Positions 18,723 to 28,193 of a stretch of 64,000 bases of DNA are shown here, one piece after another. A program made the position numbers and the translations under genes. Each line of letters starts with the position of its first letter. Within the stretch, counting starts at the first letter, position 1. The stretch is from Sva-07 sp963829585 (GTDB taxonomy: Bacteria > Actinomycetota > Acidimicrobiia > Acidimicrobiales > Ilumatobacteraceae): assembly GCA_963829585.1 (NCBI GenBank), contig CAWHJD010000030.1:62001-126000 (forward strand), written 5' to 3'. Under the pieces are notes generated by a model, which had not been told where the DNA came from, made no database searches, and saw only the letters and a program-made list of their open reading frames with translations.

Positions 18723-19363
18723 ATGCCCGTCGCCGTCCACGTCGTCGACCACCCGCTGATCGCCGACTCGCTCACCCGGGTCCGCGACGTCGACACGCCC
18801 AACGCGCTGTTCCGCCAGGAGCTCGAGCGCATCGGCAGCCTGCTGATCGCCGAGGCGACGCGGACCTGCCCACCGACGACGGTGACGGTCGAGACGCCGC
18901 TCACCGAGGCGCCGGCCGCCAGCTCGCCGTCCAGCCCGTGGTGGTGCCGGTGCTGCGCGCCGGCCTCGGCTTCCTGCACGCGGCCCAGGAGCTGCTCCCG
19001 AACGCCGACGTCGGCTTCATCGGCGATGGCCCGCGACGAGGAGACGCATCATGCCCGAAGCCGTACGTGAACAAGCTGCCCGAGTCGCTCGCCGGTCGGC
19101 CGGTGCATCGTGCTCGACCCGATGCTCGCCACCGGCGGCTCGCTGGCGCACACGTGTCGAGCTGCTGCATCGAGCGCGGCGCACCGGCACCGATCACCGT
19201 CGTGTGCGTGCTCGCCGCACCCGAGGGCATCGCAGCGCTCGAGCGGCCGCGGCCTCGACCTCGCGTCGTCACGGCCGCGATCGACGAGCACCTCAACGAG
19301 CACGCCTTCATCGTGCCCGGCCTCGGCGACGCCGGCGACCGCCAGTTCGGCTCCCCCGCCTGA
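18723..19363 (+). CDS. upp: Uracil phosphoribosyltransferase, frameshifted
   Basis: Makes UMP from uracil and PRPP. It opens MPVAVHVVDHPLIADSLTRV and has the VVVPVLRAGLGFLHAAQ block, GMARDEETHMPKPYVNKLP, the PRPP-binding CIVLDPMLATGGSL and the C-terminal uracil-site IVPGLGDAGDRQFG. Frame breaks lie near 18869, 18925, 19030, 19050, 19105, 19150 and 19250. It is the last gene of the nucleoside operon. Its 3' end overlaps the convergent mutase by 56 nt as annotated. Confidence 0.83.
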
Positions 19364-21047
19364 CCGTCACACCGACGGAACAGTCCGGGTCAGGCCCCGG
19401 AGGTGACACGTGGAGCAGCAGGTGGTCGAGGGTGGCTCGATCGACGTCGACTGCTTCGGCGTACAGCTTCACCTTCGGTTCGGTCCCGCTCGGGCGGATC
19501 TGCAGACGCACCCCGCCGTCGAGCATCAGGCGCACGAGTCCGGCTTGCGGATAGGTCGACACCGACGTGACGTTGCGGCCGCCGACCTCCGTCGGCGGAT
19601 CCGCCTCGATCCTCGCGACCCACGCGGCGCCCTCCGCCGGCGGCATCTTCACCGACAACTCGGCGGTCACGTACCGACCGAACCGATCTGCGATGTCGTC
19701 GAGCCGATCCTGCAGGGTCACCCCGTCGGCAGTCGCGACCGCGGCGATCTCGGCCATCAACACCGCGGCCGTGATCCCGTCCTTGTCGAGTGGTCGCTGC
19801 GCCACGAGGTAACCGAGCGCCTGCTCGTAACCGAGCACCAGCCGCAGATCGGTTCGCTCCGTGGCGATCTTGCCGATCCACTTGAAGCCGGTGAACGTCT
19901 CCTCGCTGTGCACACCCGCCGCCTCGGCCATCCGGGCGAGCAACGACGACGACACGAGCGTGGTCACCACCAGACGGTCGTCGCCGTTCGTGTTCGCGAG
20001 GATGTGATCGGCGAACAACCACCCGATCTCGTCGCCGCTCAACCGGCGCCACGAGCCGTCCGCCTGCGGAATGGCGGCGCCGAGCCGGTCGGCGTCGGGG
20101 TCGTTGGCCAACGCCACGACCGCACCGACCGATCGCGCCGTCTCCAGCAGCAGATCCATCGCCCCCGGCTCCTCGGGATTCGGGAACGCGACCGTCGGGA
20201 ACGTGCCGTCCGGCTGCTGTTGCTCGGCCACCACGGACGGTGGATCGAACCCTGCCGCCTCGAACGCGCGAAGCAACACCGCACCACCGACACCGTGCAT
20301 CGCCGTGTACGCGACCGACACCCCCGCCACCTCGGGACGAAGGCGGACCGACGGCGTGAACTCGACATACCGGTCGACCCATGTGTCGTCGAGTCGGTCG
20401 ATCAGCGGATCGTCGGGCGATGCCAACTCCACCGTGAGCGGATCGAACCGTGAGATGCACTCGGAGATCTCCGTGTCGATGGGCGACACGATCTGCGAAC
20501 CGGTGTCGAGGTACACCTTGTAGCCGTTGTCGGCAGGTGGGTTGTGCGACGCCGTCACGACCACACCGGCCGCCGCATCCAGCCCGGTGATCGACCAGGC
20601 CAGCACGGGCGTCGGCTGTACACCGGGATGCACCATCGATCGGATCCCCATCGCCGCCAACACCCGTGCGGTGTCGTCGGCGAAGAGATCGCTCTTGCGG
20701 CGGGCGTCGTGGGCGATCACCACGCCGCGTGCCGCAGCGTCGGGGAGCGATCCGTCGGCTTCACGGTCGAGGAGCCACTGCCCGAGGCCCGCAGCAGCCT
20801 GTCGCACCACGACACGGTTCATGCGCATCGACCCCGCAGCAACCGCCGCGCGCAGGCCGGCGGTACCGAACTGCAACTGCCCGCCGAACCGGTCGACGAG
20901 CTCGGCCACGTCCCCGCGCTCTGCAGCCATGATGACCGCACCCAGTTCGTCGCGCATGTCGGCGTCGGGCTCGGCAGCGAGCCATGCCCGAGCGGTGATC
21001 AGCAGGTCGGACACGTGCCGGTCGGCAACGGAATTGTCGTCAGCCAT
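19308..21047 (-). CDS. Phospho-sugar mutase (phosphoglucomutase/phosphomannomutase family)
   Basis: A 579-residue alpha-D-phosphohexomutase. The catalytic phosphoserine is in VVTASHNPPADNGYKVY, the metal loop is DPDADR, the sugar-binding loop GYEQALGY and the phosphate-binding loop RPSGTEPKVK. The length and GYEQ motif fit the PgcA/PGM2-like subgroup, which includes phosphopentomutases. That would suit the neighbouring nucleoside salvage genes, but glucose-1-phosphate is equally possible. The C-terminal 30 residues beyond 19400 are Arg-rich and overlap upp; the true stop may be near 19380. The start overlaps the kinase-like gene upstream by 8 nt. Confidence 0.87.
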   Translation of the reverse strand: MADDNSVADRHVSDLLITARAWLAAEPDADMRDELGAVIMAAERGDVAELVDRFGGQLQFGTAGLRAAVAAGSMRMNRVVVRQAAAGLGQWLLDREADGSLPDAAARGVVIAHDARRKSDLFADDTARVLAAMGIRSMVHPGVQPTPVLAWSITGLDAAAGVVVTASHNPPADNGYKVYLDTGSQIVSPIDTEISECISRFDPLTVELASPDDPLIDRLDDTWVDRYVEFTPSVRLRPEVAGVSVAYTAMHGVGGAVLLRAFEAAGFDPPSVVAEQQQPDGTFPTVAFPNPEEPGAMDLLLETARSVGAVVALANDPDADRLGAAIPQADGSWRRLSGDEIGWLFADHILANTNGDDRLVVTTLVSSSLLARMAEAAGVHSEETFTGFKWIGKIATERTDLRLVLGYEQALGYLVAQRPLDKDGITAAVLMAEIAAVATADGVTLQDRLDDIADRFGRYVTAELSVKMPPAEGAAWVARIEADPPTEVGGRNVTSVSTYPQAGLVRLMLDGGVRLQIRPSGTEPKVKLYAEAVDVDRATLDHLLLHVSPPGPDPDCSVGVTVRRGSRTGGRRRRRGRAR

Positions 21048-22059
21048 GACCGATCAGGTTACGCAACTCGACCAGCGGACGCGGCCCCACGTGGCTGATG
21101 ACCTCGGCTGCGGCAACCGAGCCGTAGTGACCGCACGTCCCGAGGTCGAGCCCCTGGGTCAAGCCGTAGAGGAAGCCTGCGGCGAAGAGGTCGCCGGCAC
21201 CGGTGGTGTCGACGACCCTGTCGACCGGTACCGACGGTACACGCAGCAGTTCGTCGGGCGTCACGATGACGCACCCCTCGGCCCCGACCGTGATCGCGGC
21301 GAACTCGCACTCTTCGCGCAGGGCCGACACAGCGTCGTCGAACGAGTCGAGCTGGTACAGCGAGAGCAGTTCGTCGTGGTTGCCGAACAACAGGTCGACG
21401 CGATCCTGCACGAGGGCACGGAAGTCGTCGCGATGGCGATCGACACAGAACGAGTCCGACAGGGTCAGCGACACCATCCGGTCGTTCGCATGCGCGACCT
21501 CGGCTGCATGTCGGAACGCGGCCTTGGCATCGTCGCGGTCGAAGAGGTACCCCTCCATGTACAGCACGAGGGAGTCGGCGATCACCTGCTCGTCCAGGTC
21601 GTCGACGCACAGCAGGCTGGACACGCCGAGGTACGTGTTCATCGTGCGTTCGGCGTCGGGCGTCACGACGATGACGCACCGACCCGTCGGAGTCCCGTGC
21701 TCACCGGGCGGTCGGTGGAACGTCACGCCGACCGCACGCATGTCGTGACCGAACACGTCGCCGAGGTCGTCGCCGTTGACCTTTCCGATGTAGGCGGCTC
21801 GCCCGCCGAAGCTGGCGACCCCGCACACGGTGTTGGCCGCCGACCCACCGCTCATCTCCACCGCCCGATCGAGCGCGGCGTACAACTCCACGGCGCGCTC
21901 GGTCTCGATCAGCGTCATCGAGCCCTTGACGAGTTCGTACTCGGCGAGGAACGCCTCCTCCGCCGGCGCGATGACGTCGACGAGCGCATTGCCGATACCG
22001 ATCACGTCGAACCGGCTCGGCGAGTCGGCGGTCGAGAACCGTCGGGTCAGGTCGGGCAC
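21040..22059 (-). CDS. PfkB-family carbohydrate/nucleoside kinase (adenosine kinase-like)
   Basis: 339 residues from GTG 22059. It opens FDVIGIGNALVDVI, has the substrate-binding GGSAANTVCGVASFGG, and ends with the ATP/anion-hole motif DTTGAGDLFAAGFLYGL. This arrangement (long NALVD start, GSAANT) is that of the adenosine kinase-like branch. Together with the neighbouring deaminase, upp and mutase it fits nucleoside salvage. It overlaps the mutase start by 8 nt, so the two are co-translated. A TAGCCT -10 box lies 8 nt before the start codon. Confidence 0.85.
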   Translation of the reverse strand: MPDLTRRFSTADSPSRFDVIGIGNALVDVIAPAEEAFLAEYELVKGSMTLIETERAVELYAALDRAVEMSGGSAANTVCGVASFGGRAAYIGKVNGDDLGDVFGHDMRAVGVTFHRPPGEHGTPTGRCVIVVTPDAERTMNTYLGVSSLLCVDDLDEQVIADSLVLYMEGYLFDRDDAKAAFRHAAEVAHANDRMVSLTLSDSFCVDRHRDDFRALVQDRVDLLFGNHDELLSLYQLDSFDDAVSALREECEFAAITVGAEGCVIVTPDELLRVPSVPVDRVVDTTGAGDLFAAGFLYGLTQGLDLGTCGHYGSVAAAEVISHVGPRPLVELRNLIGHG

Positions 22060-22067
22060 GGTCGACC

Positions 22068-22083
22068 AGGCTACCGGTACGAT
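22068..22083. promoter_or_regulatory. Back-to-back leaderless promoters in a 31-bp spacer
   Basis: The minus -10 box TAGCCT (22073 down to 22068) is 8 nt from GTG 22059. The plus -10 box TACGAT (22078-22083) is 7 nt from ATG 22091. The boxes are 4 bp apart, so each -35 region must lie inside the opposite gene and the two polymerases cannot bind together. Confidence 0.6.
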
Positions 22084-22090
22084 CCGAACG

Positions 22091-24637
22091 ATGACCGCGA
22101 CCGAAGCGCTCGATCCGTATCGCCTGCCCACGGAGCGCGCCCCAGCCGCTACGACGTGCATCTGCGCCCGGTGCTCGAGGCCGCCACCTTCACCGGTCGG
22201 GTCGAGATCAGCCTCTGGGTCGACAGTGACACCGACACGCTCGTGCTGAACGCCGCCGAACTCTCCATCACGTCGTGTGCCGTCGACGGCATCGAGTCGG
22301 CCTGGGAACTCGACGAACAGGCAGAGCGGATGATCATCCACACCGCGAACACGGTCGAGGCTGGTCCGTGCCGTCTGAGCATCGCGTTCGACGGGGTACT
22401 CAACGACAAGCTCCACGGGTTCTACCGCAGCACCTACGTCGACGACGACGGCAACGAACAGGTCATCGCCACCACCCAGATGCAGGCGACCGACTGTCGC
22501 CGGGCCTTCCCGTGTTGGGACGAGCCCGGGTTCAAGGCGGTGTTCGGCATCACGCTCGACGTCGACGAGGACCTGACCGCGATCTCGAACGGGCCCGAGG
22601 TCGAACGGACCACGACCGATGGTCGAACGGTGATCCGCTTCGCCGACACGATGGTGATGAGCAGCTACCTCGTCGCGTTCGTGGTCGGCCGCCTCGAAAT
22701 GACCGACCCCGTCGACGTCGACGGCACGCCCATCCGTGTCGTCCACGTCCCCGGCAAGGGTCACCTCACCGGATCGGCGCTCGAGATCGGCGCCTTCTGC
22801 CTGCGCTGGTTCCAGGAGTACTACGGCATCGACTATCCGGGCGACAAGGTCGACCTCGTGGCGCTCCCCGACTTCGCGGCCGGCGCCATGGAGAACCTCG
22901 GCTGCGTCACGTTCCGCGAGAACCTGGTGCTCGTCGATCCGGCCACGAGCACGCAGCACGAGCAGCAGCTCATCGCCGACGTCGTCGCCCACGAACTCGC
23001 CCACATGTGGTTCGGCGACCTGGTGACGATGCGCTGGTGGAACGGCATCTGGCTCAACGAGGCCTTCGCCACGTTCATGGAGGTGGCTGCGTGCGAGGCC
23101 TACCGGCCCGACTGGGAGCGCTGGACCTCGTTCGGGGTGGAGCGCAGCGCCGCCTTCGAGGTCGACTCGTTGGACAGCACCCGCACCGTCGAGTTCGAGG
23201 TCCGCTCGCCCGCCGACGCGCGACGGCATGTTCGACGTGCTCACGTATCAGAAGGGCGGCGCACTGCTGCGAATGCTCGAGCAGTACCTCGGCGAGGAGC
23301 GCTTCCGCGAGGGGGTGAGCCACTACCTGCGTCGCCACGCCTATGCCAACACCGAGACGAACGACCTGTGGGACGCCATCGAGGCGACGTCCGGTGAACC
23401 CGTTCGGCGCATCATGGACAGCTGGATCTGGCAGCCCGGGTACCCGCTCGTGCACGCGTCGCTCGTCGACGGATCGCTGCTGCTCGCTCAACAACGTTTC
23501 CGGTTCGACGCGGCGTCTGCGACGCCCGACGACCAACGATGGGCGATTCCGGTCCAGCTCCGCAACGCCGGAGTCACCACCACCGTGCTGCTCGACGAGA
23601 CCGAGACGATCGCGCCGCTGGCCGACCCCGACGCTCCCGTCGTGGTCAATGCCGGTGGCAGCGGCTTCTACCGCGTCGACTACGACGACACCCTGCGCCA
23701 CCGCCTCGGCGTGGACACGCTGGCGCACCTGTTCACGCTCGAGCGATACAACCTCGTCGACGATGCCTGGGCGGCAACGGTCGCCGGCCGACTGGAGGCA
23801 CTGGAGATGCTCCGGTTCCTCGAGGAATTCGCCGACGAAGGTGACCACGCCGTGTGGCAGGCGATCGTCATCGCCCTGCGCGGACTCGACCGCTTGCTCG
23901 ACGACGGTCCCGCCCGCGACGCCTTCCGCGCACGGGTACGGGCGCTGGCCGGGCCGGCGCTCACACGGCTCGGCGAACCGAGCGCCGACGAGTCCGACCT
24001 GACCGGAAAGCTCCGTGGGCTGCTCACGGGGGTGGTCGGTGTGCTCGGCGGTGACATCGGGGTGCAGGCCCGCTGTCGCGAATTGTTCGACAGCGCGAGT
24101 GCCGACCCGACCTCGGTCGACCCTGAGCTCACCGCCGCTGCGACGAGTGTGGTGGCGGCCACGGGCGACGCCGACATGTATGCCCGGATGCGGGAGAGGT
24201 TCACCACGGCGGCGACCCCGCAGGAGCGGCTGCGCCACCTCTACGCCCTCACCGAATTCGACGACGAGGCGCTCCTCCTGGAGACCTGCGGCTTCGCGAT
24301 GTCGCCGTCCGTCAAGACACAGAACGCGCCCTTCGTGTTGCGTTCGGCGATCGCCAATCCTCGCCACGGCGCCGCGGCGTGGGCGTTCCTTCGCGATCAG
24401 TGGGACGAGGCGATCGATCGCTTCCCGAGCAACACCATCGTCCGCATGGTCGAAACGGTGAGTCTGCTCAACACCGCCGACCTCGTCGACGATGCAGCAG
24501 CGTTCTTCGCCGACCATCCGATCGAGCAGGGCGCGAAGACGCTCGAGCAGATCCTCGAGCGCCAACGCGTCAACGCGACGATGCGCAACCGCAACGCCGA
24601 TTTCGCGCGGGCCCTCCAGGAATCGGCCCGACGGTGA
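22091..24637 (+). CDS. pepN: Aminopeptidase N (M1 family), two frameshifts
   Basis: About 848 residues. Exopeptidase motif GAMENLG, zinc site HELAHMWFGDLV with the third ligand in NEAFATF, and the ERAP1-like C-terminal helical domain (LTLERYNLVDDAWA). The N-terminus reads in one frame to LPTERAP and then needs one added C (run at about 22141-22144) to continue SRYDVHLRP. A second break at about 23218-23222 has an extra G in what should read DADGMFDVLTYQKGG. Both lie in GC runs. Cytoplasmic zinc peptidase that removes N-terminal residues from peptides. Confidence 0.92.
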
Positions 24638-24699
24638 ACGGCTGAGGCATTCAGTACGAAAACATCCATCCGGATCAGCGGCGGTGTCGTACACCAGGT

Positions 24700-24722
24700 G
24701 ACGGCGGGAACGTCCCGCCGTC
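24700..24722. terminator. 10-bp hairpin between pepN and the DUF4397 gene
   Basis: GACGGCGGGA and TCCCGCCGTC around ACG, 62 nt after the pepN stop and 21 nt before the next ATG. It may end pepN transcription or form a 5'-leader hairpin of the surface-protein gene, whose Shine-Dalgarno (GAAAGG) follows. Confidence 0.5.
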
Positions 24723-24743
24723 GTGATCCGAAAGGTCCGTACG

Positions 24744-25575
24744 ATGAAGAAGATCCTTGCCGGCGTCGCTGCCGCGGCCGCTGCGCTGCTCGCCGTCCCC
24801 GCCGGTACACCGAACGCCCAGGAAACGGTGAGCGTGATGCTCCTGCACGGCATTCCCGGTGTCACGGTCGACGTCGTCGTCGACGGTGCCGTCGTCATCC
24901 CGGAGTTCGAACCCGGTGACATGCAGGACCTCAGCTCCTTCGCCGGACAGACACTCGAGAACGTCGAGGTACGCGTGGCCGGAACCGCCGACGTGGCCAT
25001 CGGGCCCGTGGCCGAGTTCCCGGTGCCTGCATCGGGCAACTGGACCGTCGTCGCGCACCTCGACGCGGACGGCACCCCGACCATCACCCCCTTCGAGAAC
25101 GACACCGCGGCCGTGGCCGACGGTTCCGGCCGCCTGACGGTCGTGCACGCCGCTGCGGCACCGGCCGTCGACATCGTCCTCGGCGACGCCCGGCCGGTCG
25201 AGAACCTCTCGAACGGCTCGGCCCAGAGCCTCGTGCTGCCGGCCGGTGAGATCGCCGGCGCCGAGATCGCTCCCACGGGCGGCGATCCGATCGCTCCCGT
25301 CCCGACCGTGTCGGTGGTGTCGGGCGAGAACCTGACCGTGTACGCCGTCGGTTCACTCGCCGACGACACCTTCACGTTCTACACGCAGACGATCGCGCTC
25401 GACTCGGCCGGCTCCAGCGCCGCAGGTGACGGCACGCCGGCGCCGACCGCCGTGAACACCGGCGGTGAAGTCGGATCGTCATCGAGCTCCGATGGCCCTC
25501 TTCGCCGCTGCGGCAGGACTGTTCGCCCTCGCCGGCGGAGCCGTGGTCCTGCGTCGGCGCACGGTCGAGGCCTGA
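24744..25575 (+). CDS. DUF4397 surface protein with sortase sorting signal, frameshifted near its end
   Basis: Signal peptide MKKILAGVAAAAAALLAVPAG, then two DUF4397 beta-sandwich units (VSVMLLHGIPGVTVDVVVDG and LTVVHAAAAPAVDIVLG). A Ser-rich linker holds AVNTGG, close to the LPxTG/LAxTG sortase motif. A break near 25484-25492 shifts the frame; in the new frame a hydrophobic helix (LFAAAAGLFALAGGAVVL) and RRR tail end at TGA 25573-25575, completing a cell-wall sorting signal. The class F sortase gene starts 25 nt later, so this is its likely substrate. Shine-Dalgarno GAAAGG precedes ATG 24744. Confidence 0.8.
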
Positions 25576-25599
25576 GCATCCGAACTCGGACCTGAACTC

Positions 25600-26387
25600 G
25601 TGACGCACCGTCGACCCCCCTCCCGTCGGTCGCTCACGGTCATCATCGTCGCCGCACTCCTCGTCGGTGGCGGGCTGGCTCTCGCCGGTCTCGTCACACG
25701 GGGAGGCGGCGACGATGTCGTTCTCGACGTCGATGGCGCCGTCGCGCAGGCGGCGCCATCGACGGTTCCGCCCCTCGTCACCACGGACGGTCCGGTGTCC
25801 GACATCACCGGCCGGGCCGACACCAGCCAGCCCGAAACCAGCAGACCGAACCAGCACAGCCGACACGGACCGACGACGACCTGTCACCACTCGCCGCACA
25901 GCTCGGACCGCGCGAGAGCGCCGTCGTCGAGCCACGAGCGCCCCGGCCCCGGCCGATCGGCCTGCAGATCGATTCCGTCGACGTGGCCGGGTTCCCGGTG
26001 CGAGCCATCGGACTCGAACCCGACGGCCAGTTGGAGGTCCCCGACGAGACCGAGATCGGCTGGTACCGGTACGGGGCAACCGCCGGACAGCCCGGCGCAA
26101 CGGTGCTCGCCGCCCACGTGTCGTGGAACCGCACGGCCGGGCCCTTCGCCCGACTCGGCACCGTCGAGCCCGGCGCACAGGTGGAGATCGCCCTCGACGA
26201 CGGCTCGGTGCGCCGTTACGAGGTCGTCGAACGCGCCGTCTACGGCAAGCTGGAGCTGCCACGCGAGCGCCTCTGGCGCAACACCGGCCCCGAAGAACTC
26301 GTCCTGATCACCTGCGGTGGTGACTACAACCCCGAGATCCGCCGATACCGGCAGAACATCGTCGTCTACGCCGTGCCCGTCGCCTGA
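25600..26387 (+). CDS. Class F sortase, frameshifted in the linker
   Basis: GTG start, short basic N-terminus and one membrane helix (TVIIVAALLVGGGLALAGLV), a Pro/Thr linker and then the sortase domain. It has the class F pattern IGLEPDGQLEVPDETEIGWY, the catalytic His in VLAAHVSW, and Cys and Arg in LITCGGDYNPEIRRYRQNIVV. One base is missing near 25838-25845 (between QPE and NQQTEPAQ). It should cleave the sorting signal of surface proteins outside the membrane and attach them to the wall. It directly follows the DUF4397 gene carrying AVNTG. Confidence 0.85.
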
Positions 26388-26409
26388 ACTGACGCCGTCG
26401 ACACGGCAG

Positions 26410-27223
26410 TCAGCGCTTGACGAGGATCCACGCCTGCTCGGCGGGGAAGCGCTTCGCCCAGTCGGCATCGACCCAGAACCTCGTTCCGTCCGCCGATGAC
26501 GGCGCCTGGATCTCCACGTAGTCGACCACGTCGAAACCGGTCGTCCGGAACAGACGCAGCCACGAGGAGATCTCCATGTTGAACTCGATGCCGCCCGGGT
26601 CGTCGAGTGCATCGGTCCAGTCGAGCCGACCGAGGCCGAAGTAGTCGCGCTCGAAGGTGTTGCCCGCCGGCACGTCGCCGGCCGGAGAGAGGCAGACCAT
26701 CGCGAACGGGTGGTTGCCGAGGAACACCAGACGTCCACCGGGTCGCAACAGCCGATGGGCCTCGGGGATCCATGCGTACGGATCACACCAGATCGCTGCT
26801 CCGTACTCGCTGATCGCGAAGTCGAAACTGCCGTCGGGCCGATCGACGGTTTCGGCGTTGCCGTGCACCCATTCGATGTCGTCGAGCCCGTGGAGCACGG
26901 CGAGTCGTCGAGCAGTCGCCAACTGTCGGCTCGGAGTTGTCGATGGCGTACACACTCGCCCCGCGCCGACGCATCCAGGCGCTCACGTATCCGGTTCCGC
27001 ATCCGAGTTCGATCGCCCGCTGTCCGCTCATGTCGTCGTCGAGCAGCGGGAGTTCACTGTTCGGAATCCCCCAGATCCCCCAGGTCGGCTCGTCGCTCTC
27101 CCATGCCCGCTCGCCGCTCGCCACCCAGTCGGGAGCGTTGTCGTCCCAGTGGCGTCGGTTCTCCGCCACATGGTCGGGCAGGTCGTCAGGCAGGTCGTCG
27201 GGGAGGTCGTCGACAATCGGCAT
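26410..27223 (-). CDS. SAM-dependent methyltransferase, one frameshift
   Basis: Class I methyltransferase: HWDDNAPDWVASGE, motif I AIELGCGTGYVSAWM, YAIDNSE (acidic loop), WVHGNAETVDRPDGSFD and LRPGGRLVFLGNHPF. An extra base near 26927-26931 splits it between NSEP and QLATARRLAVLH. The N-terminus repeats DDLP three times (nine-base-type repeat near 27170-27215). The substrate is unknown. It converges on the sortase with a 22-nt gap and lies just downstream of the tRNA terminator. Confidence 0.8.
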
Positions 27224-27241
27224 CGACGCCACGGTAGCGAA

Positions 27242-27267
27242 AAGCCCGAACCTGACGGCTCGGGCTT
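27242..27267 (-). terminator. Rho-independent terminator of tRNA-Ala
   Basis: On the minus strand AAGCCCGA pairs with TCGGGCTT around a 10-nt loop, followed by TTTTCGC. It begins 9 nt after the tRNA 3' end. Confidence 0.75.
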
Positions 27268-27276
27268 CTTCGAGTG

Positions 27277-27349
27277 TGGAGCTAAAGGGAATCGAACCCT
27301 TGACCTCGTCATTGCGAACGACGCGCTCTACCAACTGAGCTATAGCCCC
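27277..27349 (-). tRNA. tRNA-Ala (anticodon CGC)
   Basis: A 73-nt cloverleaf. The acceptor stem GGGGCTA pairs with TAGCTCC (one G-T), discriminator A. D-arm with AGCTCAGTTGGTAGAGC, anticodon stem CGTCG/TGACG with loop TTCGCAA giving CGC, T-arm with GGTTCGATTCC. CCA is not encoded. It reads GCG codons, which suit this GC-rich genome. Confidence 0.95.
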
Positions 27350-27362
27350 ATGGGCTCCGGGG

Positions 27363-27368
27363 AGTGTA
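27363..27368 (-). promoter_or_regulatory. -10 box TACACT of the tRNA-Ala promoter
   Basis: On the minus strand TACACT ends 13 nt before the mature tRNA 5' end, leaving room for a short leader. No convincing -35 box was recognised. Confidence 0.45.
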
Positions 27369-27410
27369 GCGCTGAGCGCATCGAGTCCACAGTGCGAATG
27401 CGGACCGCGA

Positions 27411-28055
27411 TCAGTAGCGATCGATCCAGTCGTCGCTCCAGCCCGATGCCTCACGTTGGCGGAGCTGCGCCAAGAGGTACACGTAGCCGCACAGGGCCAG
27501 GAAGGACAGAGCGAACACGTACAGCATCACGGTCGACGAGGTGGTGGCCGCCAGGAAGAGCGTGCATGCCGTCGAGATCACCAGCATGAACAACACGTTG
27601 GTGCGCCGACGGCGAACGTCGCTGCGCGGATCGCTCGGACGACGCGAACGGCTCGCCGACGCGTGACGATCCATGTGGGTCTGGCGATGATGTCCGCCGG
27701 TGGGATCGCCATGTGTCCGGAACTGCGGCTGGCTGCGAGCCTCGATCGACCGCGATGCACGCTGCGGTGTCGACGGGGCGCCGCTGTGCAGCGATGCCTG
27801 GCGGTGATGGGCGTGGGCCGGCTGACCGGGTCGACCAGCAGCAGCCGGGCGCTGCAGTGGCGACTGTGCCAGGGGACGACCGATGGTTCGCATGCCACCG
27901 CGGCCCGCCGTCGACGTTCCCTGCAACATGCTGAGCTGACGCCGGAAGTCGGTGACCGACGAGTTCGGACGATTCTCGACCCGTGACCTCAGCATCGGCG
28001 GAATCAGTACGGCAGCCCAGGCGGCTGCGACGACGAGGAGAACGAGTTTTGCCAT
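27411..28055 (-). CDS. SepX/GlpR-like membrane protein
   Basis: 214 residues. An N-terminal helix has the family pattern AAAWAAVLIPPMLRSR, followed by SVTDFRRQLSML, a long polar His/Arg/Gln/Ser-rich middle (about residues 50-145) and two C-terminal helices (VLFMLVISTACTLFLAA and VMLYVFALSFLALCGYVYLL). This layout and its place beside moaC, glp and galU match SepX of Streptomyces and GlpR of Corynebacterium, membrane proteins that work with the gephyrin-like protein Glp in cell division. No clear Shine-Dalgarno is seen; a doubled TTGGTGGAGATC lies 25-50 nt upstream. The function is inferred from layout and context. Confidence 0.65.
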   Translation of the reverse strand: MAKLVLLVVAAAWAAVLIPPMLRSRVENRPNSSVTDFRRQLSMLQGTSTAGRGGMRTIGRPLAQSPLQRPAAAGRPGQPAHAHHRQASLHSGAPSTPQRASRSIEARSQPQFRTHGDPTGGHHRQTHMDRHASASRSRRPSDPRSDVRRRRTNVLFMLVISTACTLFLAATTSSTVMLYVFALSFLALCGYVYLLAQLRQREASGWSDDWIDRY

Positions 28056-28193
28056 GAGTCAGCGAGCCGTGTCTGGTGGAGATCGTGTTGGTGGAGATCA
28101 TCGATCGGAAGTGATGGCGTGCCGTGGGCAACGCCTTGTGTGACGATTCTACGACGATTGTGACGATCAACGCAATGATCCGTGCGACGTCGG

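Noticed and set aside
11392..19363. Programmed ribosomal frameshifting in the transporter operon
   Set aside because: The breaks are numerous, go in both directions and lack a shared slippery sequence, so they cannot be a coordinated recoding signal.
20527..23397. 956-codon plus-strand frame across the mutase and kinase genes
   Set aside because: Only its last part (pepN) is real. The first 1.5 kb is antisense to the mutase and the PfkB kinase.
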